A stretch of 64,000 bases of DNA from an uncultured Flavobacteriaceae bacterium (GCA_947494715.1 CANLWG010000013.1:1-64000); one strand, 5' to 3'. Shown: positions 20,312-30,433, numbered from the stretch's first letter. The notes: generated by a model not told the origin, from the sequence alone. A program made the numbers and translations.

Positions 20312-21213
20312 TGTCATTTTTAGATACGAGACACAAGAAAAAATCATTCACACTTACCACGCTGCTGTTAAGTGTGCTGCTGCTTATATTGTTCTATATA
20401 GGCCTTACCTATATGGACCCCCCCATTGAGAATGGCATTTCCGTAAATTTTGGAACTATGGATTTTGGCATGGGCAATGAACAGCCCAAAGAAAAAATCA
20501 AGTCAGAACCCGTTGATATTCCAGAACCTCCCAATGAGCCCGAAGAGGTTCAGGAAACTGCGGTACCCAAAGAGGTACAGGAGGAAGAGGTAGTGGAAAA
20601 AGAACCGGCCGCTGAAAAAGTCCTAACCCAGGAAAACGAAGAATCCATAAAAATAAAAAAGGCGCAAGAAGCAAAACGCAAAGCAGATGAAGCCGCCAAA
20701 AAAGCAAAAGCAGAAGCGGAACGGATAGCCCGTGAAAAGCGTGAAGCAGAGGAAAAGGCCCAGAAAGAACGTGAGGCCAAAAAGAAAAAATTGGATGAAC
20801 TCATAGGCGGTATCAATAAATCCGATGGCAATGCCTCCGGTTCGGAAGGTGATGATAATAGGGCTGGTGATAAAGGTTCGCCAGACGGAGATCCCTATGC
20901 GACAAGTTATTATGGAACCCCCGGATCTGGTAGTGGTACTGGAGGTTACGGACTTAATGGAAGATCCTTGGTAAGCAAGGGCAAAGAAAAACAGGATTGT
21001 AACCAGGAGGGCAGGGTAGTCGTAAAGATCGTTGTGGACAGAAATGGTAATGTAGTAAGTGCTACTCCCGGAGTAAAGGGCACTACCAACAATGATCCCT
21101 GCCTATTAGATCCAGCTAGAAAAACTGCTTTTAAACACAAATGGAACCTGGATTCCAATGCTCCCAGCCAACAAATCGGTTTTGTGGTGGTCAACTTCAA
21201 ATTAGGGGAATAA
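20311..21213 (+). CDS. TonB-family energy transducer with TolA-like coiled coil
   Basis: 300 residues. A membrane anchor at about 14-32, then a Pro/Glu-rich stretch, a Lys/Glu/Ala-rich coiled coil (about residues 108-165), a Gly/Ser-rich linker (about 170-215) and a TonB C-terminal domain with GRVVVKIVVDRNGNVVSA and a closing IGFVVVNFKLGE. The coiled coil makes it resemble TolA in layout, but the C-terminal domain is TonB-like. Links the ExbBD motor to outer-membrane transporters. Overlaps exbD by one base. Confidence 0.9.
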   Translation: MSFLDTRHKKKSFTLTTLLLSVLLLILFYIGLTYMDPPIENGISVNFGTMDFGMGNEQPKEKIKSEPVDIPEPPNEPEEVQETAVPKEVQEEEVVEKEPAAEKVLTQENEESIKIKKAQEAKRKADEAAKKAKAEAERIAREKREAEEKAQKEREAKKKKLDELIGGINKSDGNASGSEGDDNRAGDKGSPDGDPYATSYYGTPGSGSGTGGYGLNGRSLVSKGKEKQDCNQEGRVVVKIVVDRNGNVVSATPGVKGTTNNDPCLLDPARKTAFKHKWNLDSNAPSQQIGFVVVNFKLGE

Positions 21214-22425
21214 GTGACTTATGTGGAAACCTTGGATTGGATGTTCGCCCAACTTCCAATGTACCAGCAAAAAGGTAAGGTGGCCTTCAATGGAAAACTG
21301 GATAACATCAAAGCCCTTTCGGCCCATCTAAATCATCCCGAAAAAAAATTCAAGAGTATCCATGTTGCCGGAACCAATGGGAAAGGTAGTAGTAGCCACA
21401 TGTTGGCGTCTATTCTACAACAGGCAGGCTATAAAGTTGGATTGTATACTTCGCCCCACCTCACGGACTTTGGTGAGCGGATTAGAATTAACGGGGGAAC
21501 CATACATAAGCAGTCCATAGTCGATTTTATAGATGAAAACAAGCCTTTTTTTGAAAAGCACCAATTCTCTTTTTTTGAAATGTCCGTCGGCATGGCCTTT
21601 GAGTACTTTGCTCAAAACAAGGTAGACATTGCCGTAATTGAAGTCGGCTTGGGGGGGCGGTTGGATTCCACCAACATCATAGTTCCAGAGGTTTCTTTGA
21701 TAACCAACATTGGGATGGACCATGCGGATATACTGGGCGATACCTTACAGAAAATTGCTATGGAAAAGGCCGGAATCATTAAAGAAAAAGTTCCGGTAGT
21801 CATTAGCGAATATCAAGAGGAAATTGCCGATGTATTCAAATTAACTGCACTGGAACACAATGCAAAGATTGTATTTGCAGACCAGACAATACAAGAGGAG
21901 TATGGAGCATCCCTTCTAGGGAATTATCAATCCAAAAATGCTAAAGGAGTGGTTGCGGTCTTAAGGGAACTTAAAGGTTTTGAGGTTGAAGAGGAACATA
22001 TTCAAAGGGGATTTGAGAATGTGGTAGAAAATACCGGATTATTGGGAAGATGGCAAGTGCTACAACAAAACCCAACGGTAGTATGTGATACGGCCCATAA
22101 TAGTGAAGGACTTTCCATTGTACTTGACCAAGTAAAACAACAGAATTTTGATAAGCTACATATTGTGCTTGGTTTTGTAAAGGAGAAGAATCTGGAAACC
22201 GTTCTTCCACTTTTTCCCAAAAATGCAAGATATTATTTTGCCAAACCCAATATTCCCCGAGGATTGGATGCCTCCATTTTAAAGACCCAAGCTTCTCGAT
22301 TTGGGCTGGAGGGTAAAATTCATGGTTCCGTTTCCAAAGCTCTAAAAAATGCGCTGCACTATGCCTCGAATACAGATTTTATCTTCGTCGGTGGAAGTAC
22401 ATTTACCGTGGCCGAGGTGGTTTAG
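21214..22425 (+). CDS. folC: Folylpolyglutamate/dihydrofolate synthase
   Basis: 403 residues. The start is a GTG directly after the upstream stop; the resulting ETLDWMFAQLPMYQ beginning matches the family and the next in-frame ATG would cut it. The P-loop VAGTNGKGSSSHML (about residue 50) binds ATP, and VCDTAHNSEGL marks the C-terminal Mur-ligase domain. Adds glutamate to folates. Sits at the end of the gdh-nhaD-exbBD-tonB row. Confidence 0.95.
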   Translation: MTYVETLDWMFAQLPMYQQKGKVAFNGKLDNIKALSAHLNHPEKKFKSIHVAGTNGKGSSSHMLASILQQAGYKVGLYTSPHLTDFGERIRINGGTIHKQSIVDFIDENKPFFEKHQFSFFEMSVGMAFEYFAQNKVDIAVIEVGLGGRLDSTNIIVPEVSLITNIGMDHADILGDTLQKIAMEKAGIIKEKVPVVISEYQEEIADVFKLTALEHNAKIVFADQTIQEEYGASLLGNYQSKNAKGVVAVLRELKGFEVEEEHIQRGFENVVENTGLLGRWQVLQQNPTVVCDTAHNSEGLSIVLDQVKQQNFDKLHIVLGFVKEKNLETVLPLFPKNARYYFAKPNIPRGLDASILKTQASRFGLEGKIHGSVSKALKNALHYASNTDFIFVGGSTFTVAEVV

Positions 22426-22633
22426 TTTTTAGTTCCCGATTAAAGGCCCCCAACCTAAATTACCGTTATCCTAGACAAAAATGGGAATCATCCCAATCAG
22501 CTATGTGATTTGTAATTCCTCTATTCTTATATGTTCTGATTTGCAAATACGAACAACCCTGGCATTTTACCAAATGCATTAAACGTTATAATTGTAGCAC
22601 GTTTTAAACTTTCATCAATCAAAATCATATCCC

Positions 22634-24181
22634 ATGAAAACTTTTTCCCAATTATTGGTAGGCGCAATTATTTTAATCAATTGCCAAAATGTTAAAGCCA
22701 AAAACAGCGATTTAAGCTTAATAAATGAGATTTCAAATAATCCAGAGGCTATTGCGAGTGATAGGCAAACCAGATATAGTATCCGAATAGACAAAGAAAA
22801 CCCTAAGATGGCCCGAGTTGGGATTTCTCTTTTTCTGGAAGATGACATACTCTATATGGCCCCCGGTGCCAATCAGCTTCCAAAAAGATGGGCCACGTTT
22901 GTTCATAAACTTAAGGTCAGGGACGAAAATGACCATGAAGTTCCCATAAAGGAATTGGAAGATGCCCAATGGAAGGTAAATTATGAAATCGGCAAAAAAG
23001 TGACCGTAACCTATGAGGTTGTTTTAGATCATGAAGAACATCAATGGTCGGGCGGTATGGATGGAGTGGCCTATACAACAGATTGGGGCGTCTTTTATAC
23101 GGGTCGGTCCTTATTAATTTTTAATGGAGCCAACGAAGAAAAAGTAAATGTAACATTTGATGTTCCGAAAAACTGGAAGGTAACAACACCCTGGCGGGTG
23201 GTTCCCAATGTAAAAAATTCATTTCTAGCCTTGAATCATTCTGATTTATCACAATCCATGATTTTTGCCGGAACCCATGAAGAATTGTCATTCAAAAGAG
23301 AGGATTTTGAACTCGTTTTTGCTCTAGGTGGCGATCAGGTCCTCTCAAAAAAAGATAGTTATGCAAACCTTGCCAATGGCGTAATGGATTACTACATCAA
23401 TTTAATGGGAGGATTACCCAAACCACCACCCAGCAATCCATTTCAAAAGGCCATTGTTGTTATCAATGATTCTAATACGACGGATGGTGAGGTAATCGGA
23501 AACAATATCAGCATTCTTGTAGAAAAGAATGGAGGGCAGATGTCCCAAATGCTTTCGACATTTGTTTTCGCTCACGAGTTTTTTCATTTATGGAATGGAA
23601 AATCCTTTTTGCCCGTAGGGGAGGATACCGAATGGTTCAAGGAAGGTTTTACCAACTATTACACTTTAAAGGCATTGCATCATGTGGGTTTTTTGAATGA
23701 CGATTCCTTTTTTGGGACTTTGAACGATTTATTTTATCAACGCTACAATACCGATGACGGATTGGGTACGTTATCCGTGACCAAAGGTGAAGAAAAACAT
23801 GCGCACTGGGGGTTGATATATGGTGGAGGGCTGTTCATAGGTATTTCTCAGGACATCATTATTAGAAAGAACAGTAGTAATCAGAAAAGTGTCGATGACC
23901 TATTAAGAGCATTATATACCAAATTTGGAGGAACGTCTACAAGTTATACCATTCATGATATCCAGGAAATTCTCACTGATTTAAATGGGACCGATCAAAC
24001 AGACTTTTTTGACAATTACATTTTTGGCGCAGAACGCATACCGATTGATACATATTTGACAATGGCAGGATTGGATGCTAAAATTCAGAATGGGAATCTG
24101 ACCATAGCAAAGAAAGAAAGTGCCAATCCCGAGGAGAGGTTGATTATTGCGGGTATGTTCGGTTCAATAAAAGGCAAGTAA
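22634..24181 (+). CDS. M61-like zinc aminopeptidase, exported
   Basis: 515 residues with a signal peptide (residues 1-22). The zinc motif is HEFFHLWNG with His314, Glu315 and His318; the third ligand is the Glu of EWFKEGFTNYY some 20 residues on. The N-terminal beta domain and the HExxH position near the middle fit peptidase family M61 (glycyl aminopeptidases). No PDZ domain is visible at the C-terminus, which is shorter than in many M61 members. The next gene starts 3 bases after its stop, so they are co-transcribed. Confidence 0.85.
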   Translation: MKTFSQLLVGAIILINCQNVKAKNSDLSLINEISNNPEAIASDRQTRYSIRIDKENPKMARVGISLFLEDDILYMAPGANQLPKRWATFVHKLKVRDENDHEVPIKELEDAQWKVNYEIGKKVTVTYEVVLDHEEHQWSGGMDGVAYTTDWGVFYTGRSLLIFNGANEEKVNVTFDVPKNWKVTTPWRVVPNVKNSFLALNHSDLSQSMIFAGTHEELSFKREDFELVFALGGDQVLSKKDSYANLANGVMDYYINLMGGLPKPPPSNPFQKAIVVINDSNTTDGEVIGNNISILVEKNGGQMSQMLSTFVFAHEFFHLWNGKSFLPVGEDTEWFKEGFTNYYTLKALHHVGFLNDDSFFGTLNDLFYQRYNTDDGLGTLSVTKGEEKHAHWGLIYGGGLFIGISQDIIIRKNSSNQKSVDDLLRALYTKFGGTSTSYTIHDIQEILTDLNGTDQTDFFDNYIFGAERIPIDTYLTMAGLDAKIQNGNLTIAKKESANPEERLIIAGMFGSIKGK

Positions 24182-24184
24182 CCC

Positions 24185-25663
24185 ATGAAACCGCTTTTGG
24201 AAATAAAGAAGTATTCCTTTTTCACATTCATAGTATTGATGAGCGTGGTCAGTTGTTTTGGACAATCCCCTTCAAATCCAACTTTTGAGTTAAACCCTCA
24301 TGAACTAACAATCGAGGATGGTACCCATTATACAGGCGAAATGGGTTATGTAAAGGTACCCGAAGTGTATGCAGAGGAGAAATCCCCACACATTGAAATT
24401 CCGTTCTATAGAATTAAAACGGCACATAAAAATCCGCTTCCGCCCATATTCGTCCTAGCGGGTGGCCCTGGGGACGACCCATCCATACTGCAACAGTTGG
24501 AGGATATCATCCCTATTTTAATTCCCTATAGTTTTCGTAGTGATGTTGTGGTTATGGAACAAAGGGGTAATGGATTGTCAAAACCTAATTTGAGTTGTCC
24601 GGGAGCTTTTGAAATGCCATTGGATAAACCTTTGGACGTCGCTACATTTTCCAAGGAGTACATTAGGTATATAAAAAGTTGCAATACATACTGGCAAAAC
24701 CAGGATCGTAATTTAAAGGGATACAATGTTTTTGAAATGGTAGAGGACATTGAGATGGTACGAAGGGTATTATCCTATAAAAAAATAATGATTTTAGGAG
24801 GTAGCTTTGGAAGCCATCATGGGCTTGCCTATTTAAAATCATATCCCGATCGTGTGGATAGGGCCGTACTTGACAGTCCTGAAGGACTAAAGCATACCGT
24901 AAAATTACCGAGCGAGGTAGATCGGATGTTATATAATCTTTCAAAGTTAGTAGCACAGGATTCCGTTTTGTCAAAAAGAATACCTTCCTTCATCACTCTA
25001 GTCAGGGAAACACTTCAAGAGTTGGACAAAAACCCGGTTACGGAAACGGTAATTCATCCTTTGACCCAAGAAAAGGTGTCCATTGTTTTGGGAAAATATG
25101 ACCTACAGCTCATAACGGCCTTCGAATTGGGAAGAATGGGATATCGGGAATTGCCTTTTCATTATCTGGAAATGAAGGCAGGGGATTTTTCTTGGGCGGC
25201 AAATTTTGCAATCTATATCCGGGTAAATCAAAGAAAAAATCTAATGGCGGTATTAACGGATTGTGCATCGGGAGCAACTGGGAGCAGATGGGAGCAAGTG
25301 ATTCGAGAAAGTAAAGAAACCATCTTAGGGGATGCGTTGAACAACATAAATTTTAAGGCCTGTGGCGATTTGTCCCTTAAGGATATCCGTGGAGAACTGC
25401 AATTTGACTTTGTTTCGGATATTCCCATACTCCTGATATCAGGAAGCCAAGATGCGCGAACTCCGCCCAGAAATGCGCAGGAAATCATGTTGAACCATAG
25501 GAATATAAAGTTGTTGAACGTAAAATATGGAACACATGATTTGTTCAGAGAGGTTTATGACCAACTAGGCCCGATAATGACAGGCTATTTTGCGGCCGAT
25601 AAGCCTTTAAAATATGAGACTCCTAAGGAAATCTATGCAGGCTTGAACCTAAGAAACGAATAG
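24185..25663 (+). CDS. Alpha/beta hydrolase, TAP-like aminopeptidase, exported
   Basis: 492 residues with a signal peptide (cleavage near GQS, about residue 27). FVLAGGPGDDPS is the oxyanion region; the nucleophile elbow is GGSFGS with Ser about 206; the acid and His are in GSQDARTP and YGTHDLF near the C-terminus. This order is that of tripeptidyl or proline aminopeptidases of the S33 group. With the M61-like gene in front, it suggests a small periplasmic peptide-trimming unit. Confidence 0.86.
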   Translation: MKPLLEIKKYSFFTFIVLMSVVSCFGQSPSNPTFELNPHELTIEDGTHYTGEMGYVKVPEVYAEEKSPHIEIPFYRIKTAHKNPLPPIFVLAGGPGDDPSILQQLEDIIPILIPYSFRSDVVVMEQRGNGLSKPNLSCPGAFEMPLDKPLDVATFSKEYIRYIKSCNTYWQNQDRNLKGYNVFEMVEDIEMVRRVLSYKKIMILGGSFGSHHGLAYLKSYPDRVDRAVLDSPEGLKHTVKLPSEVDRMLYNLSKLVAQDSVLSKRIPSFITLVRETLQELDKNPVTETVIHPLTQEKVSIVLGKYDLQLITAFELGRMGYRELPFHYLEMKAGDFSWAANFAIYIRVNQRKNLMAVLTDCASGATGSRWEQVIRESKETILGDALNNINFKACGDLSLKDIRGELQFDFVSDIPILLISGSQDARTPPRNAQEIMLNHRNIKLLNVKYGTHDLFREVYDQLGPIMTGYFAADKPLKYETPKEIYAGLNLRNE

Positions 25664-25683
25664 TTAGTAAAATGTTATGACCA

Positions 25684-26466
25684 ATGATGAAAATTATGAG
25701 TTCAATGGAAAAGAAGGAAATCATTGTATTCTCGGTTACTGTGCTAACCCTGAGTTCATTACTATGTTTTGTCTCCTATAGATTAGGCGAACCAAACATT
25801 TCGATACTAGCTGTTTTTACACCGTCAATAGTTGCACTGGTACTCATTGCAATAACAAATGGAAGGAAAGGTGTTTTTGAATTATTCGTTAAGCAAACAG
25901 TAAAGAAAACAGCCTTAAAATGGCTTCTTATGTCACTGATTGGAATTCCCATTGTTGCTTCATTGGCCGTGCTTACTTCCTTGCACTTTGATGTTTCCAA
26001 GTTCCATTTAAGAACTACACAATTGCTTCCACAGGTCGTTGTGATAGTATTGATTGCAATCGGGGAGGAATACGGTTGGAGGGGATACCTACTTCCCAGA
26101 TTGATGAACAAACTAAACGTATTTTATTCAAGTATAATATTGGGTTTAATTTGGGGACTCTGGCATTTTCCCGCATATCTGATCGGAACAGGTGTTCCTT
26201 TGGAAATGGACTTTCCGGTATTTTTGCTATGGGTTGTTTTAGGAACACTTTTTATTAGTTGGATTTATTACTATACAAAAAGTGTGCTGACATCCATATT
26301 TGCCCATATTAGTGCTAATGCAGCTTTTAACTATCTACCTATTTTGCCTGAGTTTACCGGAAGCATTGACACATTCTGGTTACTTATTCTCTATTTGACC
26401 ATTTTGATGCTTGTTGTCTACTACTTTGGTAGAAAAGATTTAGTAAAAGGGAATTACGCTCAATAA
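25684..26466 (+). CDS. CPBP-family intramembrane glutamic protease
   Basis: 260 residues, about seven to eight membrane segments. The hallmark EEYGWRGYLLPRL (EExxxR, about residues 122-134) is present, followed by LIWGLWHFPAYL (the second His motif) and ILAHISANAAFN-like FAHISANAAFN. The family covers Rce1 and bacteriocin-immunity proteases. Two ATG codons in tandem at 25684 and 25687 are possible starts. 20 bases after the hydrolase gene. Confidence 0.9.
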   Translation: MMKIMSSMEKKEIIVFSVTVLTLSSLLCFVSYRLGEPNISILAVFTPSIVALVLIAITNGRKGVFELFVKQTVKKTALKWLLMSLIGIPIVASLAVLTSLHFDVSKFHLRTTQLLPQVVVIVLIAIGEEYGWRGYLLPRLMNKLNVFYSSIILGLIWGLWHFPAYLIGTGVPLEMDFPVFLLWVVLGTLFISWIYYYTKSVLTSIFAHISANAAFNYLPILPEFTGSIDTFWLLILYLTILMLVVYYFGRKDLVKGNYAQ

Positions 26467-26572
26467 ACGCCATCAAAATGGAGGTTTTGTTAAACCGATA
26501 TGAATACGGGGTATAGAATTTGGGGAATTTATGCCATGGGTTATTCCACTCCCTTTTTTCGTATTTTTTCTT

Positions 26573-26602
26573 TTGGCCGACAAAAAAACTATAGTATATT
26601 TG
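26573..26602 (+). promoter_or_regulatory. tRNA-Val promoter (TTG, 19 bases, TATATTTG)
   Basis: TTG at 26573-26575, exactly 19 bases, then TATATTTG at 26595-26602, a complete match to the Bacteroidota promoter. Transcription would begin about 40 bases before the mature tRNA. Confidence 0.85.
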
Positions 26603-26651
26603 CACCCGCCTGAAAGCTATTGTTCATGATGGTTTGACCGGTATCTTTTTA

Positions 26652-26726
26652 GGGCTCTTAGCTCAGTTGGTTCAGAGCACCTGCCTTACAAGCAGGGGGT
26701 CACTGGTTCGAATCCAGTAGGGCCCA
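26652..26726 (+). tRNA. tRNA-Val (anticodon UAC)
   Basis: 75 bases. The acceptor stem GGGCTCT pairs with AGGGCCC, the anticodon stem CCTGC/GCAGG holds loop CTTACAA (anticodon TAC), and the T arm is ACTGG-TTCGAAT-CCAGT. The discriminator is A and CCA is not encoded, as is common in this phylum. It stands immediately before the polysaccharide locus. Confidence 0.96.
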
Positions 26727-26741
26727 CCCCGTAAACACAAG

Positions 26742-26768
26742 GCCTCCGAGAAATCGGGAGCTTTTTTG
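26742..26768 (+). terminator. Terminator behind tRNA-Val
   Basis: An imperfect stem around CTCCGA / TCGGGAG with a GAAA loop and one bulged G, followed by TTTTTTGTTTTT. Ends the tRNA transcript before the convergent sulfatase gene. Confidence 0.7.
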
Positions 26769-26793
26769 TTTTTAGAAATTGCGATATCCTTAT

Positions 26794-28248
26794 TCAATGC
26801 GTGTAGGGTACAGTACCTGTTTCATCAACAGGATATTTCCATTTTTTTATATAGTCCATCCCGGGTAGAAATTCATCCCCAGTTTCCCTTAATCGTTCTG
26901 AAAGTTGTTTGTCCAAATCGTTTTGCAAAGAAGCATACTGGGCATTGCCAATAAGGTTGTTCATTTGATAAGGATCGCTCTTATTGTCGAATAGCAACCA
27001 AGGGCCTTTCAAATCCCGGGCAAAGGTGTACCGTTTGGTCTTGATGGCCCTATATTCCCTTCCACCGTGTTCAACTTTGTTCCATTGACCGAACGGCTGT
27101 ACACACGTCAGCAAAGCAGCATCGCCTACTTGTTCTTTACCTTCCAAATAAGGTCTGTAGTTGATACCTTCCACAGTATCGGGAATTGGGATGTCGCATA
27201 AACCTAAAATAGTGGGCAATATATCTTCCGAGTTCACCAAAGCATCTTTTTTTGCTGCGGCTATTTTTAGTTTCTCCGGAATATAAAATAGCATAGGCAC
27301 CCGAGCAGATTCCTCGTAGGGCTGTTGTTTTTTGTAAGCCCCATGAGAGCCCAATAAATCACCGTGGTCGGCTGTAAAGAGAATAATAGTATTGTCCAAC
27401 TGACCAGATTCTTTTAAATTCTTTATCACTTTTCCAACCATATCGTCCAATGCGGAAATGTGTGCGTAATAACCTGCCAAATCTTTTTTGGCCCTCATTT
27501 TTAGGCTATCAGGTACGTTTCCGCGGAGGATGATTTTGTCGGGGTCAAAACGATTTCGGTATTCCTCTGGTGCTGTACGATAAGGTGCATGAGGAGTACC
27601 ATAGGAGACAACCATTAGAAAAGGGTTTTCGGAAGACTTCTTTTCCTTAATATAATCTATAGCCGCGTCAGTCTGCTCAAAAGTATCATAACCCTCCCAG
27701 ATTTTTCTTGTTGTATCGTCATTGTCATAATAGACCGATTTGTTGTAGTCATGGGTACATTCATTGCCTTTCCAAAATTCAAAACCTTGTCTTCTTTTAC
27801 CGGGAACAACATTTTGTAATCTTCCATGCCCGTCTAAATGCCATTTGCCAATATAACCTGTATCATAACCCTCCTTTACAAAAATCTTCGCCATGGTCAG
27901 GGCATTCGTATCCAATTGAACATCGTTCATAAAAACACCATGGGTCAATGGTCTTTGACCTGTTAATAGAGATGCCCTGAATGGCGAACAGACCGGCATA
28001 CCGGAAACTGCATTTTTAAAGTTGACACTCATTGCTGATAGGCTATCCAAATGAGGAGTTTGTGCATTGGGATCTCCGGCATATCCCGTTGCCTGTGCAC
28101 GCCATTGATCGGTCAGCAAAATCAGCACGTTGGGTGGAGTTTTTTTTGTCCTTTCAACAACTTTTTCTGTTTTGGGATTACACGCCAAAAATACGTTCAA
28201 TACCAAAATTAAGGTCAATACCTTTTTCAAATGTATCATAGTATTCAT
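26794..28248 (-). CDS. S1-family sulfatase, lipoprotein
   Basis: 484 residues. Signal peptide ending in the lipobox VFLAC (Cys23), so it should be lipid-anchored. The formylglycine site is C87-S-P-F-R91 (CSPFRASLLTG). Metal ligands are in LLTDQWR (46-48 region) and FTADHGD. Removes sulfate esters from a glycan. Last gene of a - strand operon GH78-rhaM-sulfatase, so a sulfated rhamnose unit is the likely target. An ATG three codons in is an alternative start. Confidence 0.9.
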   Translation of the reverse strand: MNTMIHLKKVLTLILVLNVFLACNPKTEKVVERTKKTPPNVLILLTDQWRAQATGYAGDPNAQTPHLDSLSAMSVNFKNAVSGMPVCSPFRASLLTGQRPLTHGVFMNDVQLDTNALTMAKIFVKEGYDTGYIGKWHLDGHGRLQNVVPGKRRQGFEFWKGNECTHDYNKSVYYDNDDTTRKIWEGYDTFEQTDAAIDYIKEKKSSENPFLMVVSYGTPHAPYRTAPEEYRNRFDPDKIILRGNVPDSLKMRAKKDLAGYYAHISALDDMVGKVIKNLKESGQLDNTIILFTADHGDLLGSHGAYKKQQPYEESARVPMLFYIPEKLKIAAAKKDALVNSEDILPTILGLCDIPIPDTVEGINYRPYLEGKEQVGDAALLTCVQPFGQWNKVEHGGREYRAIKTKRYTFARDLKGPWLLFDNKSDPYQMNNLIGNAQYASLQNDLDKQLSERLRETGDEFLPGMDYIKKWKYPVDETGTVPYTH

Positions 28249-28274
28249 TTTGTGATTTGTCTTGTCTTTAAAGT

Positions 28275-28589
28275 TTAAGGTAAGTAAAAAACTCCTTCTA
28301 AGGCTACTGAGACTGGACTATTGTCGGTATTCGTTTCCATTAGGCTATCCATATGTGCCCACCACTTTTTACAAATTTCGGTATGGGCAATCGCCTCCCA
28401 TTTTTCCTCGGATTCTATTTCGGCATAACCAAATAAAAAATGGGTTTCAATATCCAAAAAAATACTATAGTTGTGAACTCCGTGGTCTTTCAACACTTCT
28501 TGAAGCTCGGGCCAAATAGGGTTATGTCTTTTGGTATATTCTTCAACCCTATCAGAATAGACCTTCATTTTAAATGCTTTTCGAATCAT
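28275..28589 (-). CDS. rhaM: L-rhamnose mutarotase
   Basis: 104 residues, normal length. The fold signature is visible: [39 protein letters not shown] and the ending [16 protein letters not shown]. It interconverts alpha and beta L-rhamnose so that the isomerase receives its preferred anomer. Located between a rhamnosidase gene (3 bases upstream) and a sulfatase gene (26 bases downstream), far from the other rha genes of the window but carrying the same operator. Confidence 0.95.
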   Translation of the reverse strand: MIRKAFKMKVYSDRVEEYTKRHNPIWPELQEVLKDHGVHNYSIFLDIETHFLFGYAEIESEEKWEAIAHTEICKKWWAHMDSLMETNTDNSPVSVALEGVFYLP

Positions 28590-28592
28590 TTT

Positions 28593-30347
28593 CTATTTGA
28601 TTATTCTCAGTCCTTCAGGGGCCTCGATTTCTGTTCGTACCGTTCCGTCCCCATTCTTTTTATGATTTACTTTAAGTATTCCATATTTTGTGGGGAAACT
28701 TCCTTTCGCCCACTCAAGATCTCCCAGATTAGGAACAATTTTAACGGTTTCTCCAGCATCAGTGATATGTATTCCCAAAATATGTTGGCTCATCCATGCT
28801 GTAGGCCCACTTGCCCAACCGTGGCATAAGCTATGGCGATACCCTATATAGCAGTACTCCCCAAAATCACCATGAATATCAAAATTTGTAGAGGGAATCA
28901 ATTCATCGATTCGACCACTATTGGCCACATCCAGCACATCAAAATCTTCCCAGAACGTGGTAGCGCCCAAATCCAGCATACCGCCCCAATAATCTCGGAT
29001 TACTCGTAGCGCACCTGTATAATCATTTGCCTTTGCCATAGCCTCTAAAATGTAATAACCGTAAAAAGTGGACATGTGCTGCACGCCATCCTTGGTCAAA
29101 ACTTTTTTATTGGCCTTTTCAGCATCTTGCAAATCGGCAAGTGCCATTAACGCAACGGCCTGTTTGGTAGTGTTATCCTTTGGTCTGTGTTTTTTAAGTT
29201 GTTTGGCTACCTTTTCGTATTTCACGCTAAGGCTGTTCCTCCCTAAAATTGTCATCATTTCAGCACCTGCCTCAAAAGTCATGACCATCATTGCCTGCAA
29301 CCCTGCATGAATGGCTTCGGGTTTTTCGCTGGTAGGCCAATCCAAAAATCGATGCCCGTTTAAAACCTCTCTGTTGTCCTTATCAATAAAAGTGCTCAAT
29401 TGGTCCAACAAGGCAATCATATAGGTTTCCTGTTCTTTTAAATAGGGAAGATTACCATGATAATCATATACATTTTTGTGAATGAGCAACCACCACATGG
29501 AATACGAACTTATACCATTCATCCATTGGGGCAAAGGGTGCTGGTCACGAGCCAAATCCAAACTTTTGCTAACGATTTCATGATTCCCAAAAACGGTATT
29601 AATCGTCATCACTTCAGGATGCATGTCCCCGACCCAAACCAATCGGTCCCGTTTGATACCGTCCCATAAATAATTCTGCATATTCAGATGTACGGTATAT
29701 GCGCCAATTGCCCAGATGTCGTTCAAGCGTTTATCATTACTTTCAAAAGACCCCAAATAAGGAATATTACGATAAACGAACGCAGCGTCTATTGATTTTA
29801 TAGGAGCATCTTCATCTGCCTCTACCACATCGACTCTTAGAAAACGAAAACCGGTCTCGCCTACTTCTATACTTCCCAGCCAAGGAACCTCTATGATAAA
29901 ATCACGTAACGAATGCTCATTGGTCGCATTTTGCTTTCCCCCAATATTTGACATGGCTTCGCCCACAGATTCCCCGAAACGCAAACGCAATTTTAGCGGA
30001 GTCTTACTTTTGCGAATACCCATTGAAATTTTCACACCTCCGTGAATCTCTTTACCATAATCCAATAGAATTCCCGGTTTATTTTTGGCATTGCTCACAA
30101 AGCGGAATAGATTTTCGTCATTTACGGCCACTTGACCGTTGCCCTTTTTTAAAAGCGTTTCGACATTCTTGATCGATTCTCCAGTGTCATCGGATTGCCA
30201 AACGATTCGTTGTGGCGTGAGATAGGTCTTTACCATTTCTGAGGAGCTTGACTTGCCGGAATATTCATCCCCAAAAACCGGAGGTAATTGACCATACGTA
30301 GCGTGAATAAAGAATACTGGAACTATGATTTGAAGAATTATTTTCAT
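28593..30347 (-). CDS. GH78 alpha-L-rhamnosidase-like protein, exported
   Basis: 584 residues with a signal peptide (residues 1-19, ATYG-Q). A beta-sandwich (about 40-200) precedes an alpha/alpha-barrel and a small C-terminal beta domain. The catalytic region reads DGIKRDRLVWVGDMHPE (Asp229 to Glu245): Asp234 and Asp241 are kept, but the usual RDE is RDR, so Glu is replaced by Arg235. It is much shorter than the 922-residue GH78 of the neighbouring operon and lacks the N-terminal sandwiches. Either a separate GH78 clade with RDR or a reduced enzyme. Start of the operon with rhaM. Confidence 0.85.
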   Translation of the reverse strand: MKIILQIIVPVFFIHATYGQLPPVFGDEYSGKSSSSEMVKTYLTPQRIVWQSDDTGESIKNVETLLKKGNGQVAVNDENLFRFVSNAKNKPGILLDYGKEIHGGVKISMGIRKSKTPLKLRLRFGESVGEAMSNIGGKQNATNEHSLRDFIIEVPWLGSIEVGETGFRFLRVDVVEADEDAPIKSIDAAFVYRNIPYLGSFESNDKRLNDIWAIGAYTVHLNMQNYLWDGIKRDRLVWVGDMHPEVMTINTVFGNHEIVSKSLDLARDQHPLPQWMNGISSYSMWWLLIHKNVYDYHGNLPYLKEQETYMIALLDQLSTFIDKDNREVLNGHRFLDWPTSEKPEAIHAGLQAMMVMTFEAGAEMMTILGRNSLSVKYEKVAKQLKKHRPKDNTTKQAVALMALADLQDAEKANKKVLTKDGVQHMSTFYGYYILEAMAKANDYTGALRVIRDYWGGMLDLGATTFWEDFDVLDVANSGRIDELIPSTNFDIHGDFGEYCYIGYRHSLCHGWASGPTAWMSQHILGIHITDAGETVKIVPNLGDLEWAKGSFPTKYGILKVNHKKNGDGTVRTEIEAPEGLRIIK

Positions 30348-30433
30348 TTTCTTGAGTGGATTAGCGTAAACAATTGGAAGCCATGGGAGACCTAATTCTG
30401 ATAAAAATAAAGCTTGGGATGGGTTTATGTATC

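Noticed and set aside
26806-26820. GGTACAGTACC, similar to the centre of the PUL operator
   Set aside because: It lies inside the last codons of the sulfatase gene, lacks the flanking CAG and GGAT parts and faces no start codon; the codons for VPYT explain it.
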